DNA of 12,075 bases from assembly GCA_025352435.1 (NCBI GenBank), contig JANXTN010000234.1:1-12075 (forward strand), given 5' to 3'. The position numbers were made by a program, and so were the translations under genes. The stretch comes from Ferruginibacter sp. (lineage in GTDB: Bacteria; Bacteroidota; Bacteroidia; Chitinophagales; Chitinophagaceae). Shown one piece after another: positions 5,943 through 12,075 of the stretch; the stretch's first letter is position 1, and each line of letters starts with the position of its first letter. The notes under the pieces are model-generated. The model had not been told where the DNA came from. It searched no databases and saw nothing but the letters and a program-made list of their open reading frames with translations.

Positions 5943-7784
5943 ATGAGATGTTCTCAGCCCATTAAATTGCTATTCTTTCTACTTTGCTATTTGTTTTACT
6001 TAAATGCTAAGGCACAATTAAATAGAGATAGTTTTAGGAATACGCATAAAAAAGAAACTTATGAAGAAAGGATCTCGGCCTACTTAAATTTCGGTGAGAA
6101 GATAGGGCAGCACTTGTTCGAGGACGTTATTAGCGTTGCAGAAGAAGGAATAATAATAGCCTCCAAAAATAAAGATTTATCAGCCGTCGGAACATTAAAG
6201 AGACAGATTGGTGAGGCCTACTATTTCAAAGGGAATTACAACACTGCAGCGGAATATTTCTATGCCTCTATTGGAATATTTGAGAGATCAAATCAATTAC
6301 AAAAGCTCGCTGATAGTTACAACGCCCTTGCTAAATTATACCGCAAAACAAAAGACCTTGAAAGATCTTTAGAAAATTATGACAAAGCGATGAATCTTTT
6401 TAAAACTTTGAAAGACTCAGCAGGCATAGCAATGATATACAATGAATCCGGTGTAGTGTTTGAGTACAAGGAAGATTACAAAGAAGCGTCCCGGAGGTAT
6501 TCTGCTTCTTTGTCAATAGATGAAATAAAAAAGGATACCACAGGCATTTGCTATGCACTTAGCAATCTAGCAGGTGTTTATACCATCCAAAATAATTTTG
6601 CGACTGCCGAAAATTATCTTAAGAAGTCTTTGTTATTTCGCAAGAAAATGAATGATCAGTTTGCGCTGGCATTAAACTACAGCGATCTGGCAAATACTTT
6701 TTTTTCAGCAAAGGAATATGAAAAAGCAAAAGTTTATGTTGATAGCAGCAATTATATTGCAGAGGCTATGGGTTACCCAGAATTAAGGGGCAGTAATTTC
6801 AATTTGCTGTCACATGTTGCCGAAAAGCAGGGAGATTTTGAAAAAGCTTTGTCCTTTAATAAACTTAGAACGGCCATCAGCGACAGCATATTTAACATAG
6901 AAAAATCTAAGAAAATTGAAGAATTAAATACCCGCTACGAAACAGAAAAAAAAGAGAGAACAATTGTTGAACAAAAAGATAAGATCGTTTTACAAAATAC
7001 GATCATGATAGCAGCTATTGTCTTGGTAATGCTGGGTTCGTTTTTAGCCTACGCAAATTACCGTCGTTACCAATGGAGACAGGAAGCCAAACTTCAGGCT
7101 GAAACCCTGCTACAGCAAAACAATGCAATAAAGGCAGTAATAGATGCCGAAGAAACAGAGCGAAAAAGAATTGCGACGGATCTTCACCATGGTGTTGGAC
7201 AAATAATGAGTGCTGCAAAAATGAATTTATCAGCGTATGAGCAGTATGCAGATTTTCAATCAAATGAGCAGAAGGAGAATTTTCAAAAAATAATTTCTTT
7301 GGTAGATGAGGGTTGCAGAGAAGTAAGGGCTGTCTCTCATAACATGATGCCCACTGCACTTTTGACAAATAATTTACCTGATGCATTAAATGATTTTTTA
7401 ACCAAATTAGATCACAACGCACTGAAAGTACATTTACAAAGTGAAGGTTTTCATGAACCTATCAGTACTAATATTGAAAGCGTGCTTTATCGTGTTTTGC
7501 AGGAATGTATAAACAACGTGATTAAACATGCGAATGCAGATGTGCTGGATATTTCTTTAATAAAGGAACCCGGTGAAATATTTGCGACAATTGAAGATAA
7601 TGGTAGAGGGTTTGACACAAGTAAGAATGTAGGAAGAGATGGTATAGGGTTAAAAAATATATTTACCCGTATTGAATTTTTAAAAGGAACTGTTGATCTG
7701 TCAAGTGCTCCCGGTAGAGGAACACAAATTGCGATTTATGTGCCAGTTCTTGATATAAAAAAATCCTTCTACAAAAAAATATAG
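5943..7784 (+). CDS. TPR-containing sensor histidine kinase, HisKA_3 (NarX-like) class
   Basis: A 613-residue membrane sensor kinase counted from the ATG at 5943; an in-frame TTG at 5919 would add 8 residues but overlaps the promoter box. Order: signal peptide 1-25 (ends NAKAQ); about six TPR repeats at 80-312, placed outside the cytoplasmic membrane; a coiled coil to about 350; one membrane helix at 353-372 (IMIAAIVLVMLGSFLAYAN); then the cytoplasmic transmitter. The HisKA_3 segment ERKRIATDLHHGVGQ carries the phosphoacceptor His415. The HATPase_c domain shows the N-box QECINNVIKHA (Asn525), the G1 box EDNGRGF (Asp552) and the G2 box DGIGLKN. All catalytic features are intact. Kinases of this class phosphorylate LuxR/NarL-type response regulators; none is adjacent here, so the partner is encoded elsewhere. 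The TPR domain suggests sensing of a protein or peptide partner (inference). The 3' end overlaps the rpoD terminator. Confidence 0.94.
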   Translation: MRCSQPIKLLFFLLCYLFYLNAKAQLNRDSFRNTHKKETYEERISAYLNFGEKIGQHLFEDVISVAEEGIIIASKNKDLSAVGTLKRQIGEAYYFKGNYNTAAEYFYASIGIFERSNQLQKLADSYNALAKLYRKTKDLERSLENYDKAMNLFKTLKDSAGIAMIYNESGVVFEYKEDYKEASRRYSASLSIDEIKKDTTGICYALSNLAGVYTIQNNFATAENYLKKSLLFRKKMNDQFALALNYSDLANTFFSAKEYEKAKVYVDSSNYIAEAMGYPELRGSNFNLLSHVAEKQGDFEKALSFNKLRTAISDSIFNIEKSKKIEELNTRYETEKKERTIVEQKDKIVLQNTIMIAAIVLVMLGSFLAYANYRRYQWRQEAKLQAETLLQQNNAIKAVIDAEETERKRIATDLHHGVGQIMSAAKMNLSAYEQYADFQSNEQKENFQKIISLVDEGCREVRAVSHNMMPTALLTNNLPDALNDFLTKLDHNALKVHLQSEGFHEPISTNIESVLYRVLQECINNVIKHANADVLDISLIKEPGEIFATIEDNGRGFDTSKNVGRDGIGLKNIFTRIEFLKGTVDLSSAPGRGTQIAIYVPVLDIKKSFYKKI

Positions 7785-7791
7785 AAGGATT
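7757..7791 (-). terminator. rpoD terminator, embedded in the kinase 3' end
   Basis: A 10-bp perfect stem (AATCCTTCTA at 7762-7771 with TAGAAGGATT at 7782-7791) with a 10-base A-rich loop. On the minus strand it is followed by a run of seven Ts (7763-7757), as expected for a rho-independent terminator 23 bp past the rpoD stop. On the plus strand the hairpin has no T run after it (ATTAATAATT), so it would serve the kinase poorly. The kinase stop codon TAG is at 7782-7784, in the downstream arm. Confidence 0.8.
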
Positions 7792-7813
7792 ATTAATAAT
7801 TAAAATTTAAGTT

Positions 7814-8671
7814 TTATCCCAAATACGCTTTTAGAGCACCACTGTATCTTGCCTTTTGCAAACGCTTGATAGCTCTTTCCTTTATCTGGCGAATTCTTTC
7901 TTTAGTTAAATCATATTTGTGTCCAATCTGTTCAATAGTAACACCGTTTTCACCATCTAAACCAAAATAAGCATTTACTATTTCTGCTTCTCTGGGGCTT
8001 AAAGATTTTAACACCCTGCGGATTTCGTTTTTAAGAGAATCATGCATTACATCTTCATCTGTTTCTGAACCACCTTTAAGCAAATCTCCCATTGCCACAT
8101 CTTCCGCCTCATGTACTGGTGCATCTAATGAGGTATGGCGTGTATTGCTCTGAAATATATTATTGATTTCAGTCTCGCTCATTTCAAGCAATTCCGCTAA
8201 TTCTTCTGTGGAAGGCTCACGCTCATGCTCCTGCTCAAAAGCCATGTAAGCTTTGTTTGCCTTATTATATGTACCTATTTTATTTTGTGGTAAGCGTACC
8301 AAACGACCTTGCTCGGCTAAGGCCTGCAAAATTGACTGACGAATCCACCATACAGCATAAGAAATAAATTTAAAACCTTTGGTTTCATCAAAACGCTGTG
8401 CAGCTTTTATAAGCCCCAAATTACCTTCATTAATAAGATCAGATAATGAAAGACCCTGATGTTGATATTGTTTTGCAACAGAAACCACAAAACGCAGATT
8501 TGCTTGTACAAGCTTATCAAGCGCACGTTGGTCACCCATTTTAATTTTTTGAGCAAGAATGGTTTCTTCCTCAGGAGTGATCATTGATATTTTGGAAATT
8601 TCCTGGAGATATTTTTCAACAGCCTGAGAATCACGATTGGTTATCTGGGTTGCGATCTTTAATTGCCTCAT
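7814..8671 (-). CDS. rpoD: primary RNA polymerase sigma factor (sigma-70/RpoD)
   Basis: A 285-residue group 1-type sigma factor, the length normal for Bacteroidota, which lack region 1.1 and the long non-conserved region. Region 1.2 is about 15-48 (AVEKYLQEISKISMITPEEE). Region 2 runs 52-121, with NLRFVVSVAKQYQ, the core-binding LSLSDLINEGNLGLIKAAQRFD and the -10 recognition and melting segment FKFISYAVWWIRQSI. Region 3 is about 131-206. Region 4 runs 219-272, with LSPREAEIVNAYFG and the helix-turn-helix TIEQIGHKYDLTKERIRQI that contacts the -33 element. It directs most housekeeping transcription from TTTG/TAnnTTTG promoters. It is monocistronic here, with its own promoter and terminator, and convergent with the kinase. 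Nothing is missing. Confidence 0.97.
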   Translation of the reverse strand: MRQLKIATQITNRDSQAVEKYLQEISKISMITPEEETILAQKIKMGDQRALDKLVQANLRFVVSVAKQYQHQGLSLSDLINEGNLGLIKAAQRFDETKGFKFISYAVWWIRQSILQALAEQGRLVRLPQNKIGTYNKANKAYMAFEQEHEREPSTEELAELLEMSETEINNIFQSNTRHTSLDAPVHEAEDVAMGDLLKGGSETDEDVMHDSLKNEIRRVLKSLSPREAEIVNAYFGLDGENGVTIEQIGHKYDLTKERIRQIKERAIKRLQKARYSGALKAYLG

Positions 8672-8720
8672 TGTATTTTTTAATTCTTAAGTGAAGTGCT
8701 CTAGTACTGTTTTGCGATTG

Positions 8721-8751
8721 CAAAGCTACAAAACTTAAACTGCCTTTCAAA
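8721..8751 (-). promoter_or_regulatory. rpoD promoter, full Bacteroidota consensus
   Basis: On the minus strand TTTG (8751-8748) is followed by exactly 19 bases and then TAGCTTTG (8728-8721), matching the Bacteroidota consensus TTTG-N19-TAnnTTTG at every defined position. Transcription would start near 8717-8714, leaving a leader of about 45 bases before the rpoD ATG at 8671. The rpoD product itself is expected to read this promoter. Confidence 0.8.
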
Positions 8752-8910
8752 AAAAATGAAGAAATAAATTTTGCTGTTTGAGAAAATATGTATATACAAA
8801 TACCGTGCTAAATATAGACAGCAACTTTTTAACTTTCTTATTTAATAATTTTTTAAATATTATCTTCTCTGTCGTCTGCAAATAAATATTTTCATTACTC
8901 CTAGTCTTTT

Positions 8911-8918
8911 TACATTTG
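8911..8918 (+). promoter_or_regulatory. putative -7 box of the threonine aldolase-pgi unit
   Basis: TACATTTG matches TAnnTTTG, four bases before the aldolase ATG at 8923. No TTG is found at the -33 position. If used, the transcript would be leaderless or nearly so, which makes the call uncertain. The rest of the 251-bp divergent region 8672-8922 is AT-rich and shows no other feature beyond the rpoD promoter. Confidence 0.35.
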
Positions 8919-8922
8919 CTGC

Positions 8923-9936
8923 ATGATAGATTTACGTTCAGATACTTTTACCAAACCTTCACAAGATATGTTGAAGGTTATGTTTGACGCCAAAGTGGGC
9001 GATGATGTTTTTGGCGAAGATCCCACAGTGAATGAACTTGAGAAAAAATGTGCGGAAATGTTTGGTATGGAGGCAGCCCTATTTTGCCCAAGCGGCACAA
9101 TGACGAACCAAATTGCTATTAAATGCCATACTCAGCCGGGCGATGAGGTAATATGCGACAAAGTAAGCCATATATATATATATGAAGGCGGTGGAATTGC
9201 TTTTAACAGTGGTTGCCAGGTAAAAACGATTAGTGGAGTTCGAGGCTTAATAACCGCTGAAGATGTAGCGGGAGCAATAAACCCTGATGATGTGCATAAA
9301 GCCCATACCTCCTTGGTGGTGTTAGAAAATACAGGAAATCGTGGGGGAGGAAGTTGTTATGAGATAGAAGATATTTTACAAATAAAAGAGGTTTGTCAAG
9401 CCAATAATTTAAAACTTCATTTAGATGGCGCAAGGTTATTTAATGCACTGGTAGCAAAAAAGCAAACAGCCCGGGAATACGGAGAAATGTTTGACAGTAT
9501 TTCTATCTGTTTAAGTAAAGGCTTGGGTACTCCCATAGGGAGTGTTTTGTTAGGCAAGAGAGATTTTATAAAAAAAGCAAGAAGAGTCAGAAAAGTGTTA
9601 GGTGGTGGTATGAGACAAGCCGGGTACATTGCTGCTGCCGGTTTGTATGCGTTAGAAAATAATATTGAAAGACTGGCCATAGATCATCATCATGCTAAGC
9701 AAATTGCAGAAGCCTTGCTCAACAAAGACTTTACAGGTAAGATGATGCCCGTGGAAACCAACATTATCATATTTGAAGTTTTAGCCGAAGGTGGTGCAGC
9801 TGCCTTTTGTGAAAGAATGCAGAAATATAATATTTTATGTTTACCAATTTCTGCTACACAAGTAAGAATGGTAACTCATTTAGATGTTACAAATGATATG
9901 ATTGGTGAAGTTGTGGAAGCTATAGCAGCTTTTTAA
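8923..9936 (+). CDS. ltaE: low-specificity L-threonine aldolase
   Basis: A 337-residue PLP enzyme of fold type I, normal in length, that splits L-threonine (and allo-threonine) into glycine and acetaldehyde in the cytoplasm. The start is fixed by the family N-terminus [13 protein letters not shown]. Further signatures: [16 protein letters not shown] (25-40), the PLP-phosphate loop PSGTMTNQ (56-63), [10 protein letters not shown] (82-91) with His83 stacking on [14 protein letters not shown] (165-175) with Asp168 and Arg171, the Schiff-base Lys199 in [15 protein letters not shown], and the substrate-binding Arg315 in QVRMVTHLD. All catalytic residues are present. It is probably the first gene of a unit with pgi, 38 bp downstream. 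No Shine-Dalgarno sequence is seen, which is common in this phylum. Confidence 0.94.
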   Translation: MIDLRSDTFTKPSQDMLKVMFDAKVGDDVFGEDPTVNELEKKCAEMFGMEAALFCPSGTMTNQIAIKCHTQPGDEVICDKVSHIYIYEGGGIAFNSGCQVKTISGVRGLITAEDVAGAINPDDVHKAHTSLVVLENTGNRGGGSCYEIEDILQIKEVCQANNLKLHLDGARLFNALVAKKQTAREYGEMFDSISICLSKGLGTPIGSVLLGKRDFIKKARRVRKVLGGGMRQAGYIAAAGLYALENNIERLAIDHHHAKQIAEALLNKDFTGKMMPVETNIIIFEVLAEGGAAAFCERMQKYNILCLPISATQVRMVTHLDVTNDMIGEVVEAIAAF

Positions 9937-9974
9937 AAGTACAATCACAAAAATTCAAACTTAATAAGACCATC

Positions 9975-11573
9975 ATGTTTCCAAATATTGATCCAACAAA
10001 AACCGAAGCCTGGGAGAGACTTTCACTGCAATTCCGAACGAAAAAGAATACAAGAATTTCAGAGTTGTTTATAACAGACAGCAATCGTTTTCAAAATTAT
10101 TCAATCCAAACAAATCATATTCTATTTGACTTTTCAAAGAATATGATAGATGATGAAATATTTGATGACTTGATAAATCTAGCAAAGGAATGTAAACTTG
10201 AAGATGCTATCCATGCCATGTTTGATGGAGAAAAAATTAATCAAACAGAAAACCGTGCTGTGTTGCATACCGCACTTCGTAACTTTTCAGGAAAGCCGGT
10301 TCTAATTGATGGCAAAGATGTAATGCCCGATGTTCATGCAGTGTTGAACCAAATGGAAAATTTTTGTACGGATATACATTCCGGTAGCTGGAAAGGTTAT
10401 ACCGGAAAGAAAATAAAATACATAGTAAATATTGGAATTGGTGGAAGCGATCTGGGTCCTGTAATGGTAACTGAGGCATTAAAACCATATTGGGTGGAAG
10501 GAATACAACCCTATTTTGTGAGCAATGTAGATGGGACGCATATTGCTGAAACGTTTAAGAAAATAACGGCTGATGAAACTATTTTCTTGATTGCTAGTAA
10601 AACTTTTACTACGCAGGAAACCATGACCAATGCTCAGACTGCACGAAAATGGTTTTTAGAAAACGGTGGAAGTGAAAAAGATATTGCCAAGCATTTTATT
10701 GCACTGAGTACCAATAAAGAGGAAGTGGTGAAATTTGGAATTGATGCAGCAAATATGTTTGTTTTTTGGGATTGGGTTGGTGGTCGTTACAGCCTTTGGA
10801 GTGCAATAGGGTTAAGCATTGCAGCAACAATTGGATATGATAATTTTGAAGCATTATTAAAAGGAGCCCATGAAACAGATAATCATTTTAGAGCAAATCC
10901 CTTCGGTAAAAATATACCTGTTGTAATGGCCTTGGTTGGTATTTGGTACAGGAATTTTTATGGCACTTCGAGCGAAGTAATTCTTCCTTACGATCAATAT
11001 TTACATCGATTTGCTGCATACTTTCAGCAGGGAAATATGGAAAGCAACGGCAAGCATGTAGACAGAAATGGTAACGCTACCACCTACAACACAGGTTCCG
11101 TTATTTGGGGTGAGCCTGGCACAAATGGTCAGCATGCCTTTTACCAATTACTACACCAGGGCACAGAATTAATACCTGCCGATTTTATTGCAGCGGCAAA
11201 AAGTCATAATCCTTTGGGAGATCATCACATGAAATTGATGAGCAATTTTTTTGCTCAAACAGAAGCGCTGATGAACGGTTCACACCACGAAAATCCTTAT
11301 CGGGTTTTTGAAGGAAATAGGCCAAGCAATTCTTTTTTAATTGACAGCGTCACTCCATTCACACTTGGACAATTGATAGCCATGTACGAGCACAAAATTT
11401 TTGTACAAGGCGTTATCTGGAACATTTATAGTTTTGACCAATGGGGTGTGGAGCTTGGAAAAAAACTTGCAGTAAATATACAGGAAGAGCTGGTAAATGA
11501 AACCGAAATTAGCAGCCATGACAGTAGCACTAATGGTTTAATTAATGCTTTTAAAAAGATGAGAAAATTGTAA
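9975..11573 (+). CDS. pgi: glucose-6-phosphate isomerase
   Basis: A 532-residue enzyme of the long PGI type that interconverts glucose 6-phosphate and fructose 6-phosphate in glycolysis and gluconeogenesis. Visible signatures: the sugar-phosphate-binding loop [14 protein letters not shown] (151-164) with SKTFTTQET further on (208-216); family signature 1 [14 protein letters not shown] (266-279) with Arg271; [10 protein letters not shown] (351-360) with the base catalyst Glu356; [13 protein letters not shown] (379-391) with the ring-opening His387; and signature 2 running from [12 protein letters not shown] to ELGK, with the conserved Lys496/497 near the C-terminus. Every active-site residue is intact and length is full. 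It follows the threonine aldolase by 38 bp and precedes the small secreted-protein gene by 19 bp on the same strand, with no terminator in either gap, so all three are likely cotranscribed. Confidence 0.97.
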   Translation: MFPNIDPTKTEAWERLSLQFRTKKNTRISELFITDSNRFQNYSIQTNHILFDFSKNMIDDEIFDDLINLAKECKLEDAIHAMFDGEKINQTENRAVLHTALRNFSGKPVLIDGKDVMPDVHAVLNQMENFCTDIHSGSWKGYTGKKIKYIVNIGIGGSDLGPVMVTEALKPYWVEGIQPYFVSNVDGTHIAETFKKITADETIFLIASKTFTTQETMTNAQTARKWFLENGGSEKDIAKHFIALSTNKEEVVKFGIDAANMFVFWDWVGGRYSLWSAIGLSIAATIGYDNFEALLKGAHETDNHFRANPFGKNIPVVMALVGIWYRNFYGTSSEVILPYDQYLHRFAAYFQQGNMESNGKHVDRNGNATTYNTGSVIWGEPGTNGQHAFYQLLHQGTELIPADFIAAAKSHNPLGDHHMKLMSNFFAQTEALMNGSHHENPYRVFEGNRPSNSFLIDSVTPFTLGQLIAMYEHKIFVQGVIWNIYSFDQWGVELGKKLAVNIQEELVNETEISSHDSSTNGLINAFKKMRKL

Positions 11574-11592
11574 CTTTATAAAAACGAATACA

Positions 11593-11934
11593 ATGAAACA
11601 TTTTACTTTTTTAGTTACCTTTTTTTTTATTGGTTCGGCAATTTATGCACAGGATAGCTCTATCAACTTAAAAAAATTGGAGACATTTAATTTACCTGAT
11701 TTTAGGATTAAAAAAATTCCTTTTAAATACGCTGAAAAATTGGGAACTAATAATTTATCAACAGGTAAAACTTTTCACAAGCCTGGTGTTAGTATTCTTT
11801 CACTTGATAATATGCCTTGCTTTGTCCCGGATGTTGCAGTAGTAAGCAAGATGCCCAATCAACAGTCCAACGGTTCAGCTGTTAGAATTCCAAATAAGAT
11901 CACCATTATAGAAGTAAAAGAGGCTGTCTCATAA
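11593..11934 (+). CDS. small secreted protein of unknown function
   Basis: A 113-residue protein I do not recognise. It begins with a clear Sec signal peptide (MKHFTFLVTFFFIGSAIYAQ, likely cleavage after residue 18-20), leaving about 93 mature residues. The mature part is basic, rich in Lys, with a KKIPFKYAEKLG segment and a central LSLDNMPCFVPDVA segment with the only cysteine in the protein (Cys77). The MPC-x-VPD core followed by a KMP segment recalls small periplasmic proteins of Chitinophagaceae, but I cannot name a family. With a single cysteine it could only form an intermolecular disulfide. It starts 19 bp after pgi and ends inside a terminator hairpin, so the last codons (VKEAVS) are also part of the terminator stem. 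The function link to pgi or threonine aldolase, if any, is unknown. Confidence 0.75.
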   Translation: MKHFTFLVTFFFIGSAIYAQDSSINLKKLETFNLPDFRIKKIPFKYAEKLGTNNLSTGKTFHKPGVSILSLDNMPCFVPDVAVVSKMPNQQSNGSAVRIPNKITIIEVKEAVS

Positions 11935-11953
11935 GTAGACGGCCTCTTTTTTA
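11916..11953 (+). terminator. strong rho-independent terminator ending the ltaE-pgi unit
   Basis: A 14-bp stem (AAAAGAGGCTGTCT at 11916-11929 with AGACGGCCTCTTTT at 11937-11950, one T-G pair) with a 7-base loop CATAAGT, followed by more Ts. The stop codon TAA of the small secreted protein is in the loop. The A and T tails make it potentially active in both directions. The remaining intergenic stretch to 12049 holds a second possible pairing partner (AAAAAGAGG at 11961-11969) and a short TCCAC/GTGGA hairpin, and nothing else that I can identify. Confidence 0.85.
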
Positions 11954-12049
11954 TTTTCAGAAAAAGAGGATGGTTTTTCCACATCGTGGATGTATAACTA
12001 AAGAGCTTATTTTTTGCAGCAGGTTTTACTTACTTTTTGTCTTTACTGT

Positions 12050-12075
12050 ATGGCAAAAGGACCCGTATTAAAACC
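12050..12075 (+). CDS. possible start of a further gene, cut by the window end
   Basis: An ATG at 12050 opens a frame (MAKGPVLK) that runs to the window edge after eight codons. It follows a terminator and a 100-base AT-rich leader, which is a plausible position for a new gene. Eight residues are too few to identify a family or to exclude chance. Confidence 0.3.

Noticed and set aside
8672..8922. Hidden RNA gene or riboswitch in the rpoD-aldolase divergent gap
   Set aside because: The region is AT-rich, without a tRNA-like cloverleaf, a GC-rich stem or a recognised riboswitch core; promoter elements account for what is visible.
9169..9184. Alternating TA run (CATATATATATATATG) as a regulatory or slippage element
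   Set aside because: It lies within the aldolase gene and encodes the conserved SHIYIYEGG segment, so it is explained by coding constraint.
11978..11990. TCCAC-ATC-GTGGA short hairpin in the last intergenic region
   Set aside because: A 5-bp stem with a 3-base loop is easily expected by chance and has no T run.

Overview
The window looks like chromosomal DNA from a member of the Bacteroidota, most plausibly the Chitinophagaceae or a close relative. The evidence is: AT-rich DNA; a short primary sigma factor (285 aa) without region 1.1; a TTTG-N19-TAnnTTTG promoter upstream of it; a type IX secretion (T9SS) C-terminal sorting domain; a DUF4249 lipoprotein; and a TPR sensor kinase of the HisKA_3 class. 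Assignment below phylum is inference. I see no rRNA, tRNA, CRISPR array, insertion sequence or phage gene.

Layout. Positions 1-375 (+) hold the C-terminal part of a homocysteine-forming sulfhydrylase of the Cys/Met PLP family. It converges on a minus-strand cluster that reads from 3338 down to 378: DUF4249 lipoprotein, thioredoxin reductase (trxB), dihydroneopterin aldolase (folB) and an exported RMDN-like TPR protein. The last three are joined by one-base stop/start overlaps. Upstream, and separated by a strong terminator at 3393-3417, is a second minus-strand pair: an exported protein with a sulfatase-modifying-factor (SUMF1/FGE) fold (5796-4408) and a T9SS-sorted protein with five 21-residue repeats (4382-3444).

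Divergent from that pair, across a short intergenic region with a perfect 18-bp palindrome (5857-5874), is a TPR-containing sensor histidine kinase (5943-7784, +). The palindrome has the 7-2-7 layout of NarL/LuxR-type response-regulator sites, which is the regulator class expected to partner this kinase. No response regulator lies in the window. The kinase converges on rpoD (8671-7814, -), and the rpoD terminator hairpin is embedded in the last codons of the kinase gene. Divergent from rpoD is a plus-strand metabolic run: L-threonine aldolase, glucose-6-phosphate isomerase (pgi) and a small secreted protein. The run ends in a strong terminator whose loop contains the last stop codon. A new plus-strand gene may begin at 12050.

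How the genes fit together. Most are housekeeping: methionine or homocysteine synthesis, thiol redox, folate, glycolysis, threonine/glycine metabolism and the primary sigma factor. The accessory part is 3444-7784, where two exported proteins sit divergently from a sensor kinase with a regulator-like palindrome between them. This is the best candidate for an undescribed regulated cell-surface module, but the regulatory link is inference from motif and position. No clearly novel system is proven by the sequence.
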